Of a DNA stretch of 64,000 bases, positions 33,171 through 43,712 are shown in pieces. Source of the DNA: Prorocentrum cordatum (taxonomy: Eukaryota; Sar; Dinophyceae; Prorocentrales; Prorocentraceae); NCBI GenBank assembly GCA_963575745.1, contig CAUYUJ010019920.1, positions 1 to 64,000 of the forward strand, written 5' to 3'. The position numbers were made by a program, and so were the translations under genes. The number at the start of each line of letters is the position of its first letter. Position 1 is the stretch's first letter. The notes beneath the pieces are model-generated. The model was given only the letters and a program-made list of their open reading frames with translations, had not been told where the DNA came from and made no database searches.

Positions 33171-33664
33171 GGGCAGGACGAAGAGGTAGAGGAAGTGAGG
33201 AGCCAGAGGGAGAGGTTGAGGGAGGGCGAAGGTATAGGAGGAAGAGGAGGTAGAGGCAGAGGAGAAAAGACTTGCAGGGAGGAGAGAGGGAGAGGAGGAA
33301 GAAAGGAAGCATTTTCACATATGTGCACTGTTATGAAGTTGCAGTGTACATCATTCAAGCTTGTGTGTGTCGCCGGCTCCCATGAGCGCGACTTGTTGAC
33401 CACTTCCGCCGAGAGGGCGGTGCAGCTCGACTTGCAGCGCGACTTGCTGACCTGCAAATTCGGAAAACAAAAGAGCCCTCGCCGCGCCCGGGGGATGGTG
33501 GTTAGGTAAACGGATTCTGCAATCTCAGCATATTCTCTGTGATTCTGTCGAGAACTGAAAAAAAAGAGCCGAAACAAGAAAAAACACAGAAGAAAAAAAA
33601 AACATACAAAACAACAGCCTGCCATCAAACAACAAAAAAACAACAACAAACACACAAAAAAAAT

Positions 33665-34710
33665 GTTCGTAGCATGCGAAGCGCAGTTTTATTCTCACGC
33701 GGACCGAGGAAGCGAGTGCTGGGAGAGAGGGGAGGGCACGATTTGTCCGCGTGAGTGCCTTCGTGGACCCCTGAACTCTTGCTGCAAGCACCGTTTGGGG
33801 ATGATTCCTGATTACGGAAAAGCGAAGCCAGCGGATGATATGTCGCACATCCACCACTAGGGGCAATGCAAATGTAAAGTGATGCTGTTGTTCCCCTTTT
33901 TTCGTGCCCAAGAGGGCCGTAAATGCGGTTGCTTCGCTTGCAATGCATAATCCCAGATTGGTCAGCGCATATACGTAGAGCGTGTCAATTCCCACGTGGT
34001 GGGATAAAATGTTCTTCAGAGTACGTGTGTACAATCCCCTGCGGACCGAAATTACCACAATCCCCTGCAGACCGAAATTGCTACAATCCCCTGCGGGCCG
34101 AAATTGTTCGTTTTTGCGTTGAGTCAGCCAGCGCAGATCATTTCCCGAGGGGCCAGAGGAAGAAGAATTCGTGGCTCACGACTGGCCTTCTATCGGTCGC
34201 GAGACCTTGGGTTCGACAGTTGTCTTATCCAAAGCCACAGCGTAGCGGACAACACCCGATCACATCGCGCGGAACGGCGCTGCCGTGTGGCTCAGGAATG
34301 CCAGCCGGCGTAGTGGTAGACCCCCTTGCGGCGTTGGACGGAGTGGGCTCCGATGGATTCGAGGACAGGGCTGCCCAATCGTGCTCTTTTCTTCTCATTG
34401 GGTGCCTGACGTACACTCTAGTTTCCGCATGGTGGTAGGTTTCCAGGTTTCCAAAAACAATGCATTGTTGCATTAACATGTGTCGAGCCGTGCGCTCAGT
34501 GTCCCGCGCTCCCTTTTTTGCACGTGCGCACGCGCATGTGAACTGGGTGGCGCGCCGACGGGTTTGGGGGTGGATTGGGGATGGCTTCCTAAACGGCAGC
34601 AGGCTTTGAAGTTGGAGGGCTTCTGAGAAGCGCTACTCCGCCTAAGGACCCCCCCCACCCCCGCCCCGCCCTCGCTGCCGCGCCGCAGGGAGCATGTGTG
34701 TTGAGAAGCT
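33665..34710. other. Intergenic between LINE copy 2 and the 34711 gene
   Basis: No gene is seen. It contains the three-unit ACAATCCCCTGCGG repeat at 34029-34108. Two short GGTTCGA/GGATTCGA motifs near 34234 and 34353 recall tRNA B boxes but do not fold. Confidence 0.45.
34029..34108. repeat. 25-bp repeat ACAATCCCCTGCGGACCGAA, three units
   Basis: Three consecutive units (CTACAATCCCCTGCGGACCG plus AAATTG). The family recurs at 41995-42030, 50346-50440, 50575-50650 and 50785-50860. Confidence 0.85.
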
Positions 34711-36267
34711 ATGTCCGACAGCCTGAAGGACAGTGCTGGCGCCGACCCTCTGGACGACGTAGCCGAGCGCCTTCCCAGGAGTCTTGGCGTCGACCCGTTG
34801 CGCGCCATCGCCAGCCACGAAGGGTTGTCCGACATTTTGGATGACGTTGGGGTTGCGGACGTCGACGTCGGACAGCCTAGTGATCCTCTCTCTGTCATCA
34901 GAAGCCGCTTACCACGGCAACCCAAATCCGAAGTAGTCGCTTCAGTTGACCGTGACATATTGGATGCTGTGGATGGCGATTGCGTTGATTCAGGTTGCGG
35001 CCGCCATGGCGGTGATAGAGCACATGATGCGACGGGTCATGGAGGAGAAACCGACGTCACTACACCAAAGCCCGATCGTGCTCGACTTGCGAGAAAAATC
35101 AAAGGGGTACGTGCCGAAGTTCGAGCCGAACTTCTTTGTCGCATTACCGCTGCCCAAAACTCTTCGTCCATTTTGCGGAAATCATTGGCCAGCTCTTCCA
35201 ATACATTCAACCAACTCCAAAGCGAGGCTGGACAACTGTTTGGAGGCCACGCAGGCATCGCAGCCACCGCTGCGCCGCAGAAGCTTGCCGTGCGCAAGCC
35301 TACCGCTGCTCAACTATTAGAAGCCCGATGCCAACTTGCTTGCGTTTCTTTGTCTGGCAGGATCGCAACGGCACATACGTCCGTTGTTATTGCATCAATG
35401 TTGCCCCGGTTACTGGATGCTGAGGACAGCCATGCGATTGCTGGCCTCATCACGCCCGATTTCGTCAGGGCCGCCCGCATCAACGGCGCGAACTTGTGGT
35501 GCGACCGACAACATGCAGCTATATCTCAATGGGTTGACGCAGACAGGGATCGACACCGCTCTTCCTTGGCAGTTTTGACTTGGATGTGGGATGAGACGGT
35601 CCAGCGCGGGCAGATGACAAGTCAGAACACCCGGTTGCCTTTGACGTCAGAGTACCTGGCTGCACGGAGAAACGGCGAGTCAGTGAAGGGGATTGCAATG
35701 TCGATCATGCAACAGTCTGGGCAGCTATTGATTCACGATGTAAACGAAGATCGGACCGTCTTAAATGAGCCAATCGTGTGCCCGCTGGTGGCGATGGGCA
35801 GTCTGCGTGTCCACGCCTTGCTTGATGCGATTTCCTTGCACATGCCGTTCAATGCATTGCTAAAGCCGTTGAGGGACATGGAGAATACGGAGTGTTGCGA
35901 GTTCTTGATTGGAGACCGTGCGTCTTCCAACCTTCTTCTTGAGAAAGCGGAGGCGGCGGCTTGCTGCAGCGGGCAGCGCAGAGGTATGTCGTGCGTGCTC
36001 GTTGACTGCGCGGCCCACGTGGTCCACACCTGCAACGGTTGCCAGGGCGTCGCGGCCGACAAGTGGTACGGGCATCCCCCGGCTGGCGCCCCGGGTGGCG
36101 AGCATGCAGCACTTGCAGGGGGGGCTGCAGCAGTCGATGCTAAGCCCCCTGCCTTGGTCACCTCTTTGGTTCGCATCGGGCACTTGTTTGAGTTATTCAA
36201 TTTTATAAAGACGCTTCGTACTTGCCTAGATATCACATGCCTTCGGCCCGCGCCGCTGCCGTGCTAG
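34711..36267 (+). CDS. Unknown protein, piece 1 of a probable multi-piece gene
   Basis: 518 codons from ATG 34711 (MSDSLKDSAGADPLDDVAERL). The N-terminus is acidic and low in complexity; the rest looks globular: LLEARCQLACVSLSGRIATA, LAVLTWMWDETVQRG, GSLRVHALLDAISLHMPF, CCEFLIGDRASSNLLLEK, then VDCAAHVVHTCNGC. The spaced acidic residues in WDET and GDRASSN and the following H..H/C cluster recall RNase-H-fold transposases, but I cannot align it to a named family. A possible GT donor at 36218 precedes the in-frame stop, and the coding signal seems to resume near 36801. The region between is minisatellite. It could be a host gene with an intron, or a transposase-like element. Confidence 0.5.
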   Translation: MSDSLKDSAGADPLDDVAERLPRSLGVDPLRAIASHEGLSDILDDVGVADVDVGQPSDPLSVIRSRLPRQPKSEVVASVDRDILDAVDGDCVDSGCGRHGGDRAHDATGHGGETDVTTPKPDRARLARKIKGVRAEVRAELLCRITAAQNSSSILRKSLASSSNTFNQLQSEAGQLFGGHAGIAATAAPQKLAVRKPTAAQLLEARCQLACVSLSGRIATAHTSVVIASMLPRLLDAEDSHAIAGLITPDFVRAARINGANLWCDRQHAAISQWVDADRDRHRSSLAVLTWMWDETVQRGQMTSQNTRLPLTSEYLAARRNGESVKGIAMSIMQQSGQLLIHDVNEDRTVLNEPIVCPLVAMGSLRVHALLDAISLHMPFNALLKPLRDMENTECCEFLIGDRASSNLLLEKAEAAACCSGQRRGMSCVLVDCAAHVVHTCNGCQGVAADKWYGHPPAGAPGGEHAALAGGAAAVDAKPPALVTSLVRIGHLFELFNFIKTLRTCLDITCLRPAPLPC

Positions 36268-36339
36268 CGCCGCGGCTTGCGGGCACCGTTCGTTGGGACT
36301 TTGCGGGAAAGCAGGGGCGCCTCGGGGTTCGCGGGGCTC

Positions 36340-36575
36340 ATCGGGTTCAAAAAAGGTTTGCGGGGCTCATGGGGCTCATCGGGCTCCCAGGGCTGATCGG
36401 GCCCACAGGTCTCACGGGGCTCACGGGGTTCGTCGGGCTCGCAGGGGTCCCCGGCCTCATTGGGCCCGTCGGTCTCATAGGAGTCGCGGGGCGCTTTGGT
36501 CTCATTGGGCTCATAGGGTTCGTGAGGCTCATAGGGCTCGAAGGGCTCATAGGCTCAGAGGGCCCATAGGGTTCT
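36340..36575. repeat. GGGCTCAT(A/C/G) 9-bp minisatellite, block 1
   Basis: About 25 degenerate units of GGGCTCATAGGGCTCGTAGG type, inside the putative intron 36218-36801. The same family is at 50030-50310. Confidence 0.85.
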
Positions 36576-36801
36576 TGGGGCCGCGGCCCGCGCGCGCCCA
36601 CCCTGCGCGCAGGGCGCGGCGGTGGAGATTAGTGGACGAGTCGTTGGTGTATCATCGCGGGCGCCCGCCGGAGGACCCGCAGCGGTGCTAAGTCGGAGCG
36701 CCCATCAGATCCTGTGGGCGCCCCCCCTCTCTCCTGCCCCTCTTGCTCCCCCATCCTGCTCCTCCTCCTCGCGCGGGGGCCCCGCCAGGATCAGACGGCA
36801 G

Positions 36802-37140
36802 CACGCCGCGCTAACTTTCGGCGGAATGCAGTGTTCTGGCAGGTGTTCTTCGGCTACGACCCCGACCTCATGACCCCTGGGGGGGCCGCTCCGTCGCGGT
36901 CGACCGATTTGGAATTGTTGTTGGAGATTGTGGGACAAAGCGATTTGTCTACGAATACTTTGGACCACTACTGCGCGTTCGATGAGGAAGCAGGAACGTG
37001 GTGTTGTCAGAACAGAGCGCAGTGCAAGCAGAAGCTCGTTATCTTGCTAAAGTCTGTGATGCTTGGTCGGAAAATGCCAGTGCCAGCAGAGTCTCGGTGG
37101 ACTGGAGTCCCAGTGTCTGCGCAGGCTGGTAGGGGCTTAT
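36802..37140 (+). CDS. Unknown protein, piece 2 (probable internal exon)
   Basis: A non-repetitive frame runs from CACGCCGCGC (36802) through RRNAVFWQVFFGYDPDLM, LELLLEIVGQSDLSTNTLDH and CCQNRAQCKQKLVILLK to TGA at 37140. Joining an intron GT 36218 to AG 36801 would keep the frame of the 34711 ORF. At the other end, the frame starting near 37063 (CQCQQSLGGLESQCLRRLVG) continues into the next ORF after a one-base shift. The assignment is by frame logic only. Confidence 0.35.
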
Positions 37141-37176
37141 GAAGGCTTCTGTTCGTTATTTAGTCGCTCTCTGAAG

Positions 37177-39450
37177 ATGGTCGTCAAACCACGTCGTGCC
37201 CCAGCGGCCGCTGCGCCTCCTGACGATGATGCAGTTGACGCCCCCCAGGCCGACCCCAAGGTCCAAGGAGAGGTTCGGAAACGTCTTGTGCTGAAATTTC
37301 TTTTGCAGCCAGGGGTACTGATGAAATTGTTTAGCATTGCCGGGGAGTCAAACGGGGACATTCGACGGATTTTGCACTGGGTGTTGAAGCACGACGGCGG
37401 CAGCATTTCGGCTGCCGACATGGTCAACATCAGGAATCGCTACGGCTTCTCGCAGGACGAGGATGTGGATGATGCCGACGTCTTGGAGTCCAGGATTAGC
37501 ACTTTCACTGCTTGGTGCGCAGGGGTGCCAATCGAACGTTCGCTGTCTCGACTTTGCGCGCACCTCCGACCGGGGAGTTCTTACAATTACCGAGTGCAGC
37601 AACTATTCGGAGACAGTCCAAGTGTTCTGGGCCATGCTGCCCGCGTTGTGTGGGCTGGAGCCGCGCATGTCTGGTGGCGCTTGTGGAAGCAAATGGTTGA
37701 TGGCTTCCCTGCCCGGACATTTGCCGCGTGCAGTCCGTTGCTCAAGCCCGAGTGTAGACGTGCGAAGTGCATGGGCGTTGCAAGCTCGCCATCGTGCTGC
37801 TTGGATGACTCATTCACTGGCAACCTGTTTCGGAGCATGGAGCAGTGCGAGCAGGGGGAGGGCGAAGATGCGGCGGCATTTTCATCGAGAGTTGCGCATG
37901 CGAAGGCCGCTTTCCTTGCTTCTGATCTCGTTCAGCGAAAAGTTAACGTCATTGCCAAGCAGGGTCGGATCGCAGTTTGGGCAATGGAATGCGAACATGC
38001 GCACACAAATGCTGACGCTGGTGCTTCGAAGCATCTGGGTCCAGGCAAATCTTTGGAAACGCTATCAGCCGACCACGTCATATCAGCTGCCAAGGCACAC
38101 CTGCCAACCTCTATTGACAGTGAAGGCGGACGCGGTCGCCGTCAAGGCCGGGGAGGGCGTCGCTGTGCCAAGCGGAAGTGGGCGGATGCCTTGGATGGCG
38201 CGCGAAGGAACGCCAGATCAGGTCAGACCACCAGTTGGGCGAAGTTCAAGGCGGAGGCATGGGCAAAATCGAGGCAAGCCGCCATGAATTTCCGCAGTAT
38301 TAACGATCCCGCCTTCCTGAGATACGCATGCGACAGATGGAGGCAGCTCCCAGTGGAGGGTCGCCGTCGGTTTAAGCTCGCCGCTCAATCACACAATGCT
38401 CAACGACGTGCCCCAGGGCGTCGTCGGCGGCTGGCCGCGGCGGCTGGCCCAGTGGGCCCGGGCCGCCCGCGCCTATCGGGAGCTTGGGGCACTGGGGACG
38501 AGAAGGATATGCTTACGGTGTATGATATTGTGACGGGCCTGCAGCATGGTTTCAACCGCAGCACCGCAGTGACTGCATTTCAAGAGAGGCACCATCACGT
38601 TTCAGGATCACCTGAGACCGAACGTGTTCTCCTTCAAAACGCTGCTGAGTTCAAGGTGCCTTGCTGCAAGCTGGGGTACTGCCAACAGGCCGTCGGTGAT
38701 CGCTTCTCTGACATGGCATCCATCCACTCGGACATGCAGCGCGTCATGATTGAAGAGTGCGGCAAAGAGAAGGTGGCCAACAACGGCGTTTTGCTCTATT
38801 TGTTTGCGGTCGGCAGGGCCGCTACCGAGGGGGCGACTCACGCCTTCGCCAGCATGTGTTGCATCAGCGCTATGCAAGTGATGAACCCAATATATTCGAT
38901 CATGTTGCGCGTGTCTCGTGTTGAAGCCGACCCGCCAGAGCAGCGCCTTGGGTCTTTCGATGACGTTTGGATTGAAGCACGTGGTGGCGCCCTCGTTCCT
39001 ACGTCGGTTCGGCTATGTTCATGCCACTGCGGCTTGGACTTTGTTCATTCCAAGACAATGGTGGTTGAGGTCCTCGCAACGTGGTCAAGGGCAAATATGC
39101 GCATTGGAATGGCGAGTTTATCCTATGAGCATGAGGCCTTGGACGTGCTCAAGATCACTGGAGTAGAGTGGTCGAAACCCCTAGACAGTGATGACTTCGA
39201 CGGCGACGAAGACCCAGATGATCCCCTGGCATGGGTCGCAGATGCAGACGGCGATGAGGAAGACGTTGATCCCGAGATGGAGCAGCTGTGCCGCGATATT
39301 CGCCGAGAGTACGCCAGTGTTCGCCGCGATCGAGCTCGACGGATCGATGCTGCCCGCCGTCGTCGAGCCCAACCTAAAGCAGCTCCTGTACCGCCAGCGC
39401 CTCACCAGGCTCAGGTTGTTGAAAGCTCGGTCAGTCGACGATGTAAGTGA
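37177..39450 (+). CDS. Unknown protein, piece 3 or separate downstream gene
   Basis: 758 codons from ATG 37177; the open frame reaches upstream to 37063. The order is an Ala/Pro-rich start, a globular part (KRLVLKFLLQPGVLMKLFSI, ESNGDIRRILHWVLKHDGG), and a Cys-bearing part (SPLLKPECRRAKCMGVASSP). A basic Arg/Gly linker follows, then a second globular part with CCKLGYCQQAVGDRFSDMAS and ASMCCISAMQVMNPIYSIML. The C-terminus is strongly acidic (SDDFDGDEDPDDPLAW), then basic. No domain is recognised. Its closeness to the 34711 ORF on the same strand suggests one locus of about 1400 residues, host gene or transposon. Confidence 0.5.
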   Translation: MVVKPRRAPAAAAPPDDDAVDAPQADPKVQGEVRKRLVLKFLLQPGVLMKLFSIAGESNGDIRRILHWVLKHDGGSISAADMVNIRNRYGFSQDEDVDDADVLESRISTFTAWCAGVPIERSLSRLCAHLRPGSSYNYRVQQLFGDSPSVLGHAARVVWAGAAHVWWRLWKQMVDGFPARTFAACSPLLKPECRRAKCMGVASSPSCCLDDSFTGNLFRSMEQCEQGEGEDAAAFSSRVAHAKAAFLASDLVQRKVNVIAKQGRIAVWAMECEHAHTNADAGASKHLGPGKSLETLSADHVISAAKAHLPTSIDSEGGRGRRQGRGGRRCAKRKWADALDGARRNARSGQTTSWAKFKAEAWAKSRQAAMNFRSINDPAFLRYACDRWRQLPVEGRRRFKLAAQSHNAQRRAPGRRRRLAAAAGPVGPGRPRLSGAWGTGDEKDMLTVYDIVTGLQHGFNRSTAVTAFQERHHHVSGSPETERVLLQNAAEFKVPCCKLGYCQQAVGDRFSDMASIHSDMQRVMIEECGKEKVANNGVLLYLFAVGRAATEGATHAFASMCCISAMQVMNPIYSIMLRVSRVEADPPEQRLGSFDDVWIEARGGALVPTSVRLCSCHCGLDFVHSKTMVVEVLATWSRANMRIGMASLSYEHEALDVLKITGVEWSKPLDSDDFDGDEDPDDPLAWVADADGDEEDVDPEMEQLCRDIRREYASVRRDRARRIDAARRRRAQPKAAPVPPAPHQAQVVESSVSRRCK

Positions 39451-39649
39451 CTGGGTTAGTCTGGTGACCGTTCTCTAGGGCACTCAAGGTTGCGAGGGCG
39501 GTCGCGTGTCGCGCGTCGCGGCCTGGGCCGCTGCGCGGCCCTTCGCCAGGGCGGCTTTGCAAGGGCGCGGAGATGAATCGCGCGTGGCGCATCGCGGGGT
39601 ACGATGCGCTAAAGCATGGCGACTTAGATTGGGCATCGTTTGCTGAAGC

Positions 39650-39730
39650 TCTCTCCTCCTCCTCCTCCTCCTCCTCCTCCTCCTCCTCCTCCTCCTCCTC
39701 CTCCTCCTCCTCCCCCTCCTCCTCCGCCTT
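39650..39730. repeat. (TCC)n microsatellite
   Basis: About 25 TCC units downstream of the 37177 ORF; they produce poly-Ser and poly-Arg shadow ORFs. Confidence 0.95.
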
Positions 39731-41260
39731 CCCCCCCCCGAGGGTCCGCGGGGCATCTTGGGTCAGCCGCGCTGTCCTCCCCCAGGCCCTAGAGTTGAGA
39801 TCTGATGAGGCATCGGAGGCCCGTTCGAAGCCCCACGGGGCCGTCCTTTGGGAAATCGATGCCGCTGCGTCGCGTAGTGCATGCAGCGTTTGGCACGGCG
39901 CGCAATATCACATGTCCCCAGGCGGTGCCCTACCGGATGAATGGGAACAACTGCTTTGCCACAGTTGACAACGTATTGGTTGGCCGTGAGTCGGCAATGA
40001 TATATTGGGACCCTCCGTCTGTCTCGATGAACTGCGTCAAGCACAGCGTCGGCGGCGTGAGATGCAGCATTACAGCGGACCTTGGCGGAGACCAGCTTCA
40101 CTTGGTGAGGCTCTGGGTTTCCCAGAGCCGCCAGTGGGATACTGCCCAAGAGCACATGACGCAAGCCGGAGGAGGGCCAGCGACGACTCCCCTCTCATCC
40201 CGTCGCCGCGGCAGTTCGGAGCTCGGAAAACTGTGAAACGAATCGACGCGGGCCCTGAGGGATGTGGGCCATGATGCGTGGGCCATGAGGTAGGCCGCTG
40301 CTTTGCTGCCCGCGTCGCAACTGGCCCCCCTCCGCACCAGGCCGCCCGGATGGTTTGCGCCGAGCTTCGGCGCTCAGGTTGTTCAGCCGGCGTTGAGGAT
40401 TGCGAAGCAACCTTAACCTTACGGCCCCAAATCGCAGGAGGCCCTGCGAGTGTTTGAAGTACCCTCTTCGGGCATGCGTGCTCGAACGCGTGCCGCGCTT
40501 CTCAGAAAATGGGGGGCAATTCAAAGGCAAACAGGCTGCTCTTGGGGTTCTGGGGTTTCCGCTGTTGGGGCTCTTGGGGGTTATGATATATGAGGCACCG
40601 TTTCGCGGGCCTGTCTGGCCTATCCTGGCCTGACCAACAACGCAGTTATTTGGGGCTCTGGGGCGGCCATCGGGGAAACCCACCGAAAGCGCCGGGGAGG
40701 CTCGCAAGGATCTACAGGGAGGGCCCAAGAGAGCTTCAAGACAATTTGAAATTCAGTAAAATCTTAAGAGAAACCGCTGTTGGGTCGGCCATCACCTCCG
40801 GGCACGCCTGGATGGTGCGATCCAGTCGCATCGCCGCCAACGGGAGGGTTTGTTCGTCATGCCCCATTCTGTTCGCCCAGAGGGTCTGTGGAGGCCTTCG
40901 GGCGAACAGAACGGAACAGGGCAAGGAATGGGAAGACTTGTCCGAATCTCCTGGGCCCCCCAGGTGCTCGTCCGAAAAGTGCGGAGAGGTCCCTGGGTCA
41001 TATCAATCGGCTGCTGTCCCAGGGGTCCGATCTGGTTGGCCCGAAGAGTTTGCAAAGCCCCCTGGGGGAACATAATGGCACAGCATATCGGGCAAATGGG
41101 GGCGGTAGCTGGCCTGTCAGACCCGGCGTTCGTCTTTGCCCAAGCGGCGCGGGGCCCTCGGGCCCCAGGGTTGGCGGCCCGGTGGGTTTCCTCTTGTTCG
41201 CCCACGGGGTTGGAGGAGGCCTCCAGGCGAACAGAAGAACCCTTTGCGTTTCCCGCCATT
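39731..41260. other. Intergenic, no supportable gene; two TTCGCC/GGCGAACAGAA hairpins
   Basis: Overlapping frames on both strands lack recognisable motifs. Two inverted-repeat units occur, 40868-40922 (ATTCTGTTCGCCC facing GGGCGAACAGAACGG) and 41186-41235 (TTGTTCGCC facing GGCGAACAGAAGA), about 320 bp apart. A lone half is near 41838. Confidence 0.45.
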
Positions 41261-41261
41261 T

Positions 41262-41640
41262 CGGCGGTCCGATGCCCCAAGAGGCCCCAGAAAGGCCCAG
41301 GAGGGTCCGAGGAAACGCCCAGGAAGGCCCCAAGACGGTCCAAGACGGACCCAGCACAACCCAAGGCGCGCTGCGACGGCTCAAGACAGCTCCAAGACAG
41401 CCCCAAGAGGGTGCCAACACGGCCCCTGCTAGGTCCAGGAAAAAAACAAGGACCCCGATGGGCCCAGGACGGCCTACGGACGCGCCCATGAGTCCATGAG
41501 GGGCCCACGACGAACCAAGACGGCCCCATCACGGCAAACGGCGCCCTCAAGACGGGCCTAGACGGCTCCAAGACGGCCCTGTGAAGGCCCCATGAGGGGC
41601 CCGGTGGGGGGGGCCAAAAGGCGCCCCCAAAAGAGGCACA
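41262..41640. repeat. Partial composite GGCCCAAGAGG element, copy D
   Basis: CCCCAAGAGGCCC and CCAAGACGGCCC units without the first AT-rich island. A short A-rich piece (CAGGAAAAAAACAAGGACC near 41437) may be a remnant of the second. Confidence 0.6.
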
Positions 41641-41949
41641 GTCATGCATATACTTTGTGCCTCTTTGGACGGCCCTCTTGGGGCTCTCTTGGAGCCTTGT
41701 CGGGGCCCTCGGGAGCCTGTTACAGGGAGCGCCCGAGGCTTTCCGAATCGCCGAAGAGCCCACCAGGGAGTCCAAGAAGGCGCCCATGAGGTTCCGAAGA
41801 GGGCCCCAAGGGGCTTCCGAAAAGAGGCCCACACCCTTCGGGCGAACACTTGGGTGGTTTGGGAGCTTGCGACAAGTCTCCCACATTCATTGTCCTGCCC
41901 CAAACAATAAACAATGGACAGTAAACGATTTTTGCCAGCTGGGGACAAA

Positions 41950-42160
41950 AGATCAATCCCACAAAGTGGGATAGCAAATGTCTGTCATCGATGTATTCCC
42001 CTGCGGACCGAAATTGCTACAATCCCCTGCGGGCGTCGTCCTCCTCCTCCTCTTCCTCATCCTCCACTTCTCCACCTCCTCTTCCCTCACTCGCTCTCCC
42101 CCGCCTCGCCACCTCCCTCCCACCCCTCCTCCCTCCATCCTCTCTCCCACCCCTCCTCCC
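41950..42160. repeat. Truncated 215-bp-family unit and pyrimidine tract
   Basis: 41950-42030 matches the AAGTGGGATAGCAAATG and ATTCCCCTGCGGACCGAAAT part of the 215-bp repeat at 50346-50960. It is followed by CTCCTC-type pyrimidine sequence. Confidence 0.75.
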
Positions 42161-42165
42161 AGCGT

Positions 42166-42515
42166 TCGTTTTCGCGTGTCCGTAAGCGTCCGTTTTCCTC
42201 GTGTCCTCAAGCGTCCGTTTTCCTCGTGTCCTTAAGCGTCCGTTTTCTTCGTGTCCTTAAGCGTCCGTTTTCTTCGTGTCCTTAAGCGTCCGTGTTCTTC
42301 GTGTCCTTAAGCGTCCGTTTTCTTCGTGTCCTTAAGCGTCCGTTTTCTTCGTGTCCTTAAGCGTCCGTTTTCTTCGTGTCCTTAAGCGTCCGTTTTCTTC
42401 GTGTCCTTAAGCGTCCGTTTTCTTCGTGTCCTTAAGCGTCCGTTTTCTTCGTGTCCTCAAGCGTCCGTTTTCTTCGTGTCCTTAAGCGTCCGTTTTCTTC
42501 CTGTCTTTAAGAGCG
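42166..42515. repeat. 25-bp tandem repeat GTGTCCTTAAGCGTCCGTTT
   Basis: About 14 nearly identical 25-bp units (GTGTCCTTAAGCGTCCGTTT plus TCTTC), with the most variation at the left end. Confidence 0.95.
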
Positions 42516-42864
42516 TGAACAACTTTACGGATTGCACGCCTTGGATCATTATTCCGTTCTGATCTTCCGTATTGCGCTGGCCTTACGGCCTGTGCCGCCG
42601 ACCCTGGAGGCATCGGCTCTCGAGGGAAACGGGGGGGAGAGGGCGGGGAGGAGGAGGAGACGGAGGAGTGAAGGAGCCCAAGGACAGAATTTAACACCAG
42701 AGTGGCGTGTTCAATTCTGTCATCGTGTCGTCGTCGGCGTCGACGTCGACGTCGTCGACGTCGCACCCGTCGTCGTTGTCGTCGTCCTTGTCGTTGCCGT
42801 CGGCACCGGGGCCTCCAGGACAGAATTTAACACGAGAGTGGCGTGTTAAATTCTGTCCTCGTGT

Positions 42865-43212
42865 CGGCGTCGTCGTCGTCGTCGGCGTCGGCACGAGGAC
42901 CCCCAGGATAGAATTTAACACGAGAGTGGCGTGTTAAATTCTGTCCTCGTGTTGTCGTCGTCGTCCGCGTCGTCGGCACAAGGACCCCGAGGACAGAATT
43001 TAACACGAGAGTGGCGTGTTAAATTCTGTCCTCGTGTCGTCCGCGTCGTCGTCGTCCGTCGTCCTCGTCGTCGTCGTCGTCGCACCCGTCGTCGCGACGA
43101 CGACGCGTCGTTGGGGCTTCCCGGGGCCCTCTGTCCCAGAGGGGCGATGACGACGACGGGGGCAAATGACAAGATCCGAGATGTTATTTCTGCCCCCCTT
43201 TGAAATAACATG
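42865..43212. repeat. Left arm of a ~350-bp near-identical inverted repeat
   Basis: It contains two 43-bp hairpins and ends with GATGTTATTTC-tgcccccctt-tGAAATAACATGT, itself a 10-bp-arm hairpin. The reverse complement is found at 45272-45626. Confidence 0.85.
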
Positions 43213-43285
43213 TGCGACATCCTCCCGGCTCGGCTGCGTCTTGGACCGTCTTCGGGCCGTCTTCGGGCCGCCTGGCAATCTTCCG
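43112..43285. repeat. 174-bp direct repeat, copy 1 (copy 2 at 44438-44611)
   Basis: TTGGGGCTTCCCGGGGCCCT through CCGCCTGGCAATCTTCC is repeated 1326 bp downstream with few changes. The right end of the copy extends beyond the inverted-repeat arm. Confidence 0.85.
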
Positions 43286-43712
43286 GTCCGTCGTGTTAAT
43301 TTCGTTTCGTCGTCCGTGGTCGTCGTCGTCGTCGTCGTCGACGTCGCACGCTTCGTCGTCGCCCTCGTCGTCATCGTCGTCGTCGTCGTCGGCACAAGGA
43401 CCAGAAGGACAGAATTTAACACGAGAGTGGCGTGTTAAATTCTGTCCTCGAGTCGTCGTTGTCGTCGTCGTCGTCGACGTCGACGTCGTGGACGTCGCAC
43501 TCGTCGTCGTCGTCGTCGTCCTTGTCGTCGCGTCGGCACTAGGGCCCCAAGGACAGAACTGAACACGAGAGTGGCGTTTTAAATTCTGTCCTCGTGTCGG
43601 CGTCGTCGTCGTCGTCGTCGACGTCGCACGCGTCGTCGTCGTCCTCGTCGTCGTCGTCGTCGTCGGCACACAGACCCGAAGGACAGAATTTAACACGAGA
43701 GTGGCGTGTTAG

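Larger units (their letters stand above)
24083..33664 (+). mobile_element. LINE-type retrotransposon copy 2, two ORFs, A-rich 3' end
   Basis: ORF1 (24083-29464), ORF2 (29549-33170), about 385 bp of purine-rich 3' region and an A-rich end (33556-33664, several A6-A10 runs). The 5' boundary lies upstream of 24083 but cannot be fixed; CCACTAACCGG occurs twice in 23910-24020. Only one coding break is evident in ORF2, so the copy is younger than the one at 5746. Confidence 0.75.
42681..43711. repeat. 43-bp hairpins embedded in (GTC)n tracts: seven units, forward
   Basis: Units at 42681, 42817, 42905, 42990, 43406, 43550 and 43680 (last truncated at 43711). Perfect units have 18-bp arms, AGGACAGAATTTAACACG and its reverse complement, around the loop AGAGTGG. 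A conserved lead GTCGGCAC.AGG.CCC precedes most units, and CTCGTGTCG then (GTC)n follows. Frames are open everywhere because of the trinucleotide repeats; no protein is implied. Confidence 0.95.

Noticed and set aside
34140-34400. tRNA or tRNA-derived SINE (GGTTCGAC near 34234, GGATTCGAGG near 34353)
   Set aside because: A- and B-box-like words are present, but I could not form T-arm or acceptor stems.
42681-43711. CRISPR-like array (regular hairpins with spacers)
   Set aside because: The spacers are (GTC)n of variable length, not unique sequences. There are no cas genes, and the DNA is eukaryotic.
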